A DNA stretch of 8,754 nt, from the NCBI GenBank assembly GCA_007124395.1, contig SLFF01000468.1:1-8754 (forward strand). The letters are read 5' to 3'. The stretch comes from Thermomicrobiaceae bacterium. GTDB taxonomy: Bacteria; Chloroflexota; Chloroflexia; Thermomicrobiales; Thermomicrobiaceae. The notes under the pieces are model-generated. The model saw nothing but the letters and a program-made list of their open reading frames with translations. It was not told the origin of the DNA and searched no databases. How positions within the stretch are numbered: position 1 is the stretch's first letter; every line of letters begins with the position of its first letter. This document shows positions 5,312 through 8,754 of this stretch, in pieces. Made by a program: the position numbers and the translations under genes.

Positions 5312-7141
5312 GTGTTCCGACTACTGGAAAGACTGGTCGATCCGTACCAGAAATGCGACGAGCGCACCCCGCCAGCCAGCGTCTGGTCGTTCATCCTCGA
5401 ACACGCTCGCCCGTTTCGTCTGGTCGTTGCCATCAGTCTCGGGCTTTCCGCGGTCAGTGCGGCGCTCGAGGTCTTGCTGATCTACTATGCCAGCCGCCTT
5501 GTGGACACGCTGACGATGACACCGCGGGATCAGCTCTGGACCGAGCACGGCACCGAGTTTCTGGTCGTAGCAATTCTGATCCTGATCGCCCGACCGCTCT
5601 CCTGGTTCGGACGGGAAGCGCTCGACGACATCGCATTTCGTCCTAACGCCGTTACGATGATCAGGTGGCGGGCTCATCGGCATGTACTGGGGCAATCGGT
5701 TGGATGGTTCCAGAACGATCCATCGGGCCGCACAGCCGCCCGGGTGCGGGAAATCGGCACCTCGGCTACCAGTGTCGCCTACACCGTTCTGCACACACTC
5801 GCGTTCGTGGCGATCTATATCCTCGGATCGATCTGGTTGATGGCGTCGGTCGATCTCCGGCTGGTGATTCCACTTGCGGTCTGGTCGGCTCTCTACGTCG
5901 GGTTGATGGTCTACGCGGTTCCCAGGTTCAGGGATGCATCGGAGCGGTTTCAGGAAACGCAGTCGTCGCTGTCGGGATTGCTGGTAGATACCTATGCGAA
6001 TATCGACACCATCAAGCTGTTCGGCGACCGGGGAGAGGATGATCGCGAGAGTCGAGACCGGTTCGAGGCGACACGTTCGTCCTTGTTCAGACTTCAGCGG
6101 GTTGAAGTGACGATCAACGCCGGAATGATGGTGCTCGGAACCATCCTGATGGTGCTGCTCGTTGGCTACGCGATTGTTCTCTGGCAGGCCGGCGATGCCC
6201 CGCTCGGGATCATTGCCGCCGCACTGGCTCTGAGTTTCCGTATCAACGGTATGGCGGAATGGTTCCTCGACGGTATCGCATCACTGTTTGGGGCTATTGG
6301 TGCAACTCGTGAAGCGCTCGCCACCGTTGCCCAACCGCTCGACATTCCGGACTCCCCGAATGCCAGCGAGCTACAGGTCAGTGGTGGGGCAATTCGACTC
6401 AGCGACGTCAGCCACCACTATGGCCGTGGAGACGGTGGACTGGATCGAGTCTCACTGGAGATTTCGGCGGGAGAGAAGGTCGGACTGGTCGGCCCGTCCG
6501 GGGCTGGCAAGTCGACCCTTGTGAACCTGATTCTGCGCTTCTTCGAGACTGAGACCGGCCGGATCGAGATCGATGGTCAGGACATACGCTCGGTGACGCA
6601 GGGCAGTCTCCGGAAGCAGATCGCGATGGTTGCCCAGAATGCCGCGCTGCTGGATCGCTCGGTTCGGGAAAACATCGCCTTCGGACGCAGCGATGTTTCC
6701 GATGCCCAGATCGAAGCTGCCTCGCGCAAAGCGGCAGCGGACACTTTTATCGCCGGTCTCCGCGATCCCGACGGACGATCAGGCTACGATGCCCATCTCG
6801 GTGAGCGTGGTGTCAGGCTCTCCGGCGGACAGCGTCAGCGAATTGCGCTGGCCCGGGCGATTCTCAAGGACGCACGGATCATGGTGCTCGATGAGGCGAC
6901 GTCGGCGCTGGACTCTGAGGTCGAGGCGGAGATTCAGGAGACGCTTTACCAAGTGATGGAAGACAAGACGGTCATCGCTATCGCCCATCGGCTGTCGACG
7001 ATTGCGCGCATGGATCGAATCGTTGTGCTGGATGAGGGGCGCATCGTCGAACAGGGTCGGCACGATGAACTGATCGCGCTGGGCGGCGTCTATCAGCGCC
7101 TCTGGGCACGGCAATCCGGTGGGTTTATCGGTGACCGCTGA
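5312..7141 (+). CDS. ABC exporter half-transporter (membrane domain fused to ATPase)
   Basis: A 609-residue type I (type IV fold) ABC exporter. Membrane helices fill about residues 30-330, and the ATPase follows from about 360. Motifs are complete: Walker A 'GPSGAGKST' (394-402), Q-loop Q442, signature 'LSGGQRQRIALARAI' (503-517), Walker B 'IMVLDEAT' (523-530, catalytic E528), D-loop 'SALD', and H-loop H559. It should therefore be ATP-competent and act as a homodimer, as no partner half-transporter is adjacent. The substrate (lipid, peptide or drug) cannot be assigned; the cytoplasmic stretch 'GWFQNDPSGRTAARVREI' is the usual coupling-helix region. The start is GTG at 5312: AAGGGA (5301-5306) sits five bases upstream and an in-frame stop lies at 5294-5296, so no earlier start exists. 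An SRPBCC-like gene follows after 49 bases. Confidence 0.95.
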   Translation: MFRLLERLVDPYQKCDERTPPASVWSFILEHARPFRLVVAISLGLSAVSAALEVLLIYYASRLVDTLTMTPRDQLWTEHGTEFLVVAILILIARPLSWFGREALDDIAFRPNAVTMIRWRAHRHVLGQSVGWFQNDPSGRTAARVREIGTSATSVAYTVLHTLAFVAIYILGSIWLMASVDLRLVIPLAVWSALYVGLMVYAVPRFRDASERFQETQSSLSGLLVDTYANIDTIKLFGDRGEDDRESRDRFEATRSSLFRLQRVEVTINAGMMVLGTILMVLLVGYAIVLWQAGDAPLGIIAAALALSFRINGMAEWFLDGIASLFGAIGATREALATVAQPLDIPDSPNASELQVSGGAIRLSDVSHHYGRGDGGLDRVSLEISAGEKVGLVGPSGAGKSTLVNLILRFFETETGRIEIDGQDIRSVTQGSLRKQIAMVAQNAALLDRSVRENIAFGRSDVSDAQIEAASRKAAADTFIAGLRDPDGRSGYDAHLGERGVRLSGGQRQRIALARAILKDARIMVLDEATSALDSEVEAEIQETLYQVMEDKTVIAIAHRLSTIARMDRIVVLDEGRIVEQGRHDELIALGGVYQRLWARQSGGFIGDR

Positions 7142-7190
7142 TGTATAAGTGAGCGATAATCGTTAGATTCGACCGAACAGGAGCGCACGA

Positions 7191-7691
7191 ATGCGAGTTC
7201 GCGTGAAGACGGTTCTCGATGCCCCGGCTCAGTGGGTCTGGGATATGGCGCAGAAACCCGCGACTCTGCAGCATGTTTCCTGGCCTCTCTTGACGTTCAA
7301 GCCAGTAGAAACTGAAGAATTCCCTGATCGATGGAAGATGGGCACCGTGCAGGTTCGCCTCCGCCTGTTCGGTTTTCTTCCCGCAGGAAAGCAGGTGATC
7401 GAGCCTTCAATGAGTGCCCACGGGCCAGAAGGAGCTGATGACGGGTGCTGGCTGCGCGACAATGGATCTGGCGACATCGCCCGGATATGGGACCACTGGA
7501 TCCGGATACGCCCGCGTGATTCCCGTTCTACACACTACGTCGACGATGTTCGGGTGAAGGCCGGAGTGCTCACTCCGCTGGTGGGATTATTTGCGCATGT
7601 GTTCTATCGCTATCGACAGTGGCGCTGGCGACGTCTGGTTGCTCGCTGTCGGGATGTGATCGACGCATCCCACGAGAACAGTTCGACCTGA
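7191..7691 (+). CDS. Small SRPBCC-like (START/Bet v 1 superfamily) protein
   Basis: A 166-residue protein whose layout fits the SRPBCC helix-grip fold. The opening strand and first helix read 'MRVRVKTVLDAPAQWVWDMA', typical of 'polyketide cyclase / dehydrase' entries. Beta strands follow ('GTVQVRLRLFGF', 'HWIRIRP', 'THYVDDVRVKAG'), and a long C-terminal helix carries 'LFAHVFYRYRQWRWRRLVARC' features (133-153), rich in aromatic and arginine residues. Members of this superfamily bind hydrophobic ligands such as lipids; no catalytic residues can be named. The ATG at 7191 follows AGGAG (7179-7183) with a 7-base spacer. It is probably cotranscribed with the ABC exporter, though GTGACC-18-GATAAT (7131-7160) could be a weak internal promoter. 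A link to the exporter's cargo is speculation. Confidence 0.6.
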   Translation: MRVRVKTVLDAPAQWVWDMAQKPATLQHVSWPLLTFKPVETEEFPDRWKMGTVQVRLRLFGFLPAGKQVIEPSMSAHGPEGADDGCWLRDNGSGDIARIWDHWIRIRPRDSRSTHYVDDVRVKAGVLTPLVGLFAHVFYRYRQWRWRRLVARCRDVIDASHENSST

Positions 7692-7721
7692 CAACGACAA
7701 CCGTTCACGAGCCCGAACTGT
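7678..7721. terminator. Possible long-loop hairpin between convergent genes
   Basis: ACAGTTCG (7678-7685) and CGAACTGT (7714-7721) are perfect 8-bp inverted arms, with an inner AACG / CGTT stem (7693-7705) within the 28-base loop. The structure spans the SRPBCC stop codon and sits between two converging genes, where a bidirectional terminator is expected. No T-run follows on either strand, so factor-independent termination is doubtful. Confidence 0.35.
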
Positions 7722-7741
7722 CACGATAGCAGTAAACGTCG

Positions 7742-8754
7742 CTACTCATACCGCCAGGCGTAGTAGTGGCGGCCGACGTTGCCCATCTCGACTTGCCAGC
7801 CATCCGGGTTGTCCGGGGTGTAGGTGAGGCAGCGACGTTCGAAGCACTGCATCAGCACATCCCGCTCTTCTCCACCAACACGAACCGTTGCCCAGTAGGC
7901 TTCGGTGATCGGGAATCCGGTGGCGAAGAACGTCGGCTCGAACAGCCGCCCATCGGTGAAGTTCTTCCCGTCCCAGATCGTTCCGGAGCTGTTGAGATAG
8001 TCCCAGAAGACATTGGCAATGGTGTGATCGGTGACATCGACGTAGTGCTCGGCCGTCACTCCTCCCGGGCCACCGTCGGCGACGTCTCCGGCCCGGTTCA
8101 GCGTGGCAGTGATCTCGGTGCCGGGTTCGGCTGCCGGCGCATCGAGCAAGCCCTGCATAGTGGCGTAAGTCGGGCCGTCGGGGTCGTTCTCATCACCGGC
8201 GACCGGGATCTGAGCGGGCTCTCGCGCAAACATCCGATCGTCCCCGATCTGCAATTCCCCGGTGATCAACTCACGAACCAGCAGTCCGTTGGTGACGTAC
8301 CACTCACTGCTGCGATCTCCGGCGGGATTGGTGATCTCCATCCGGCTCTTGTCGTAGTAGCGAACGGCGCGATATCCGCCGGGAGCTTCATCGTACTCCT
8401 CGAGCCGGACGTCGAATGGTTCCGGACCCCAGAGCCAGGTGCGAGACACACCGGCCGTCACTGGACGATCTTCTCGCTCCCAGTTTCGCAGCCAGGATCG
8501 TGCTGCCGACTGATTGAGCGGAGATGGCTGCCAGGCCATCCATCCAACATCTTTCAGGGTCTGTCCCCAGTTGTGTCCAAGCCAGGTAATCGTCATTTCC
8601 TGGGCTTTGCCTGATGGACTGGCCAGCAGTGCCACGAACTTACCATCCGGAGAGACGTTCACGACCCGGCGATTGTCTCCGCCGATGATCGGGTCAATCT
8701 GTCCGGTCTGAAGATCGAGGCGATGGATGTCGGTCGGGTAGCTGCGGATCAGGT
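7742..8754 (-). CDS. C-terminal part of a TolB/WD-like beta-propeller protein with a Chloroflexota-type end module
   Basis: The reading frame stays open from the stop at 7744-7742 to the right edge (first whole codon 8752-8750), giving 336 visible residues; the N-terminus is outside. The GTG at 8662 is an internal valine, not the start, because 'IHRLDLQTGQIDPIIGGDNR' (visible residues 9-28) upstream continues into 'NVSPDGKFVALLAS', a beta-propeller blade of the TolB/WD40 type. After that comes a long non-propeller region with 'WYVTNGLLVRELITGELQIG'. It ends in 'RVGGEERDVLMQCFERRCLT' and 'GWQVEMGNVGRHYYAWRYE', with two cysteines (CFERRC) that could form a disulfide. I recognise this ending as recurrent in exported Chloroflexota proteins of unknown function, where it is often attached to different N-terminal domains. 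Secretion is likely but the signal peptide is not visible. Confidence 0.75.
   Translation of the reverse strand, partial: LIRSYPTDIHRLDLQTGQIDPIIGGDNRRVVNVSPDGKFVALLASPSGKAQEMTITWLGHNWGQTLKDVGWMAWQPSPLNQSAARSWLRNWEREDRPVTAGVSRTWLWGPEPFDVRLEEYDEAPGGYRAVRYYDKSRMEITNPAGDRSSEWYVTNGLLVRELITGELQIGDDRMFAREPAQIPVAGDENDPDGPTYATMQGLLDAPAAEPGTEITATLNRAGDVADGGPGGVTAEHYVDVTDHTIANVFWDYLNSSGTIWDGKNFTDGRLFEPTFFATGFPITEAYWATVRVGGEERDVLMQCFERRCLTYTPDNPDGWQVEMGNVGRHYYAWRYE

Noticed and set aside
7766..8614. A 282-codon open frame on the plus strand antisense to the propeller protein.
   Set aside because: Its translation shows no domain and mirrors the codon bias of the minus-strand gene, whose product has recognisable blade and C-terminal motifs.
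7742..8662. Taking GTG 8662 as the true start of the right-edge gene.
   Set aside because: The same frame stays open upstream to 8752 and encodes the beginning of a propeller blade that joins smoothly to the downstream sequence.
1..8754. CRISPR arrays, tRNA or rRNA genes, insertion sequences, attachment sites.
   Set aside because: I saw no regularly spaced repeats, cloverleaf sequences, transposase motifs or terminal inverted repeats with target duplications in the window.

Overview
The window is a moderately GC-rich bacterial segment with seven protein genes and no visible RNA gene, transposon or CRISPR array. The best taxonomic clue is the right-edge gene. It ends in a C-terminal module (cysteine-bearing 'RRCLTYTP', then 'GWQVE.GNVGRHYYAWRYE') that I associate with secreted proteins of Chloroflexota, especially Thermomicrobia and Sphaerobacter relatives. 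The rest of the window fits that origin, but the assignment is from memory and was not searched.

Layout, left to right. (1) Positions 1-1107, minus strand: a MerR-like regulator gene whose last 8 bases overlap the start of a VIT-domain protein gene that runs off the left edge. Upstream of the pair (1140-1173) is a textbook TTGACA-16-TATAAT promoter with an inverted repeat centred on its -10, so the pair is probably one regulated, translationally coupled operon. (2) Positions 1356-5064, minus strand: three genes with gaps of 45 and 52 bases. In transcription order they are an MFS transporter, a family 2 glycosyltransferase and a WcaJ-type polyprenyl-phosphate sugar-1-phosphate transferase. The last two are exopolysaccharide or glycan assembly enzymes. 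(3) Positions 5065-5311: a divergent regulatory region with an extended -10 promoter for the MFS operon and several short inverted repeats. (4) Positions 5312-7691, plus strand: a GTG-start ABC exporter (membrane domain fused to ATPase) followed 49 bases later by a small SRPBCC-like protein. (5) Positions 7742-8754, minus strand: the C-terminal part of a large, probably secreted beta-propeller protein, open at the right edge.

How the genes may work together. The sugar-1-phosphate transferase would load the first sugar onto undecaprenyl phosphate at the membrane, and the GT2 enzyme would extend it. The transport substrates of the MFS and ABC proteins cannot be read from sequence. The MerR/VIT pair is the least ordinary part: a cysteine-free MerR-like regulator tightly coupled to a cytoplasmic-looking VIT protein suggests a dedicated regulator and effector module of unknown function.
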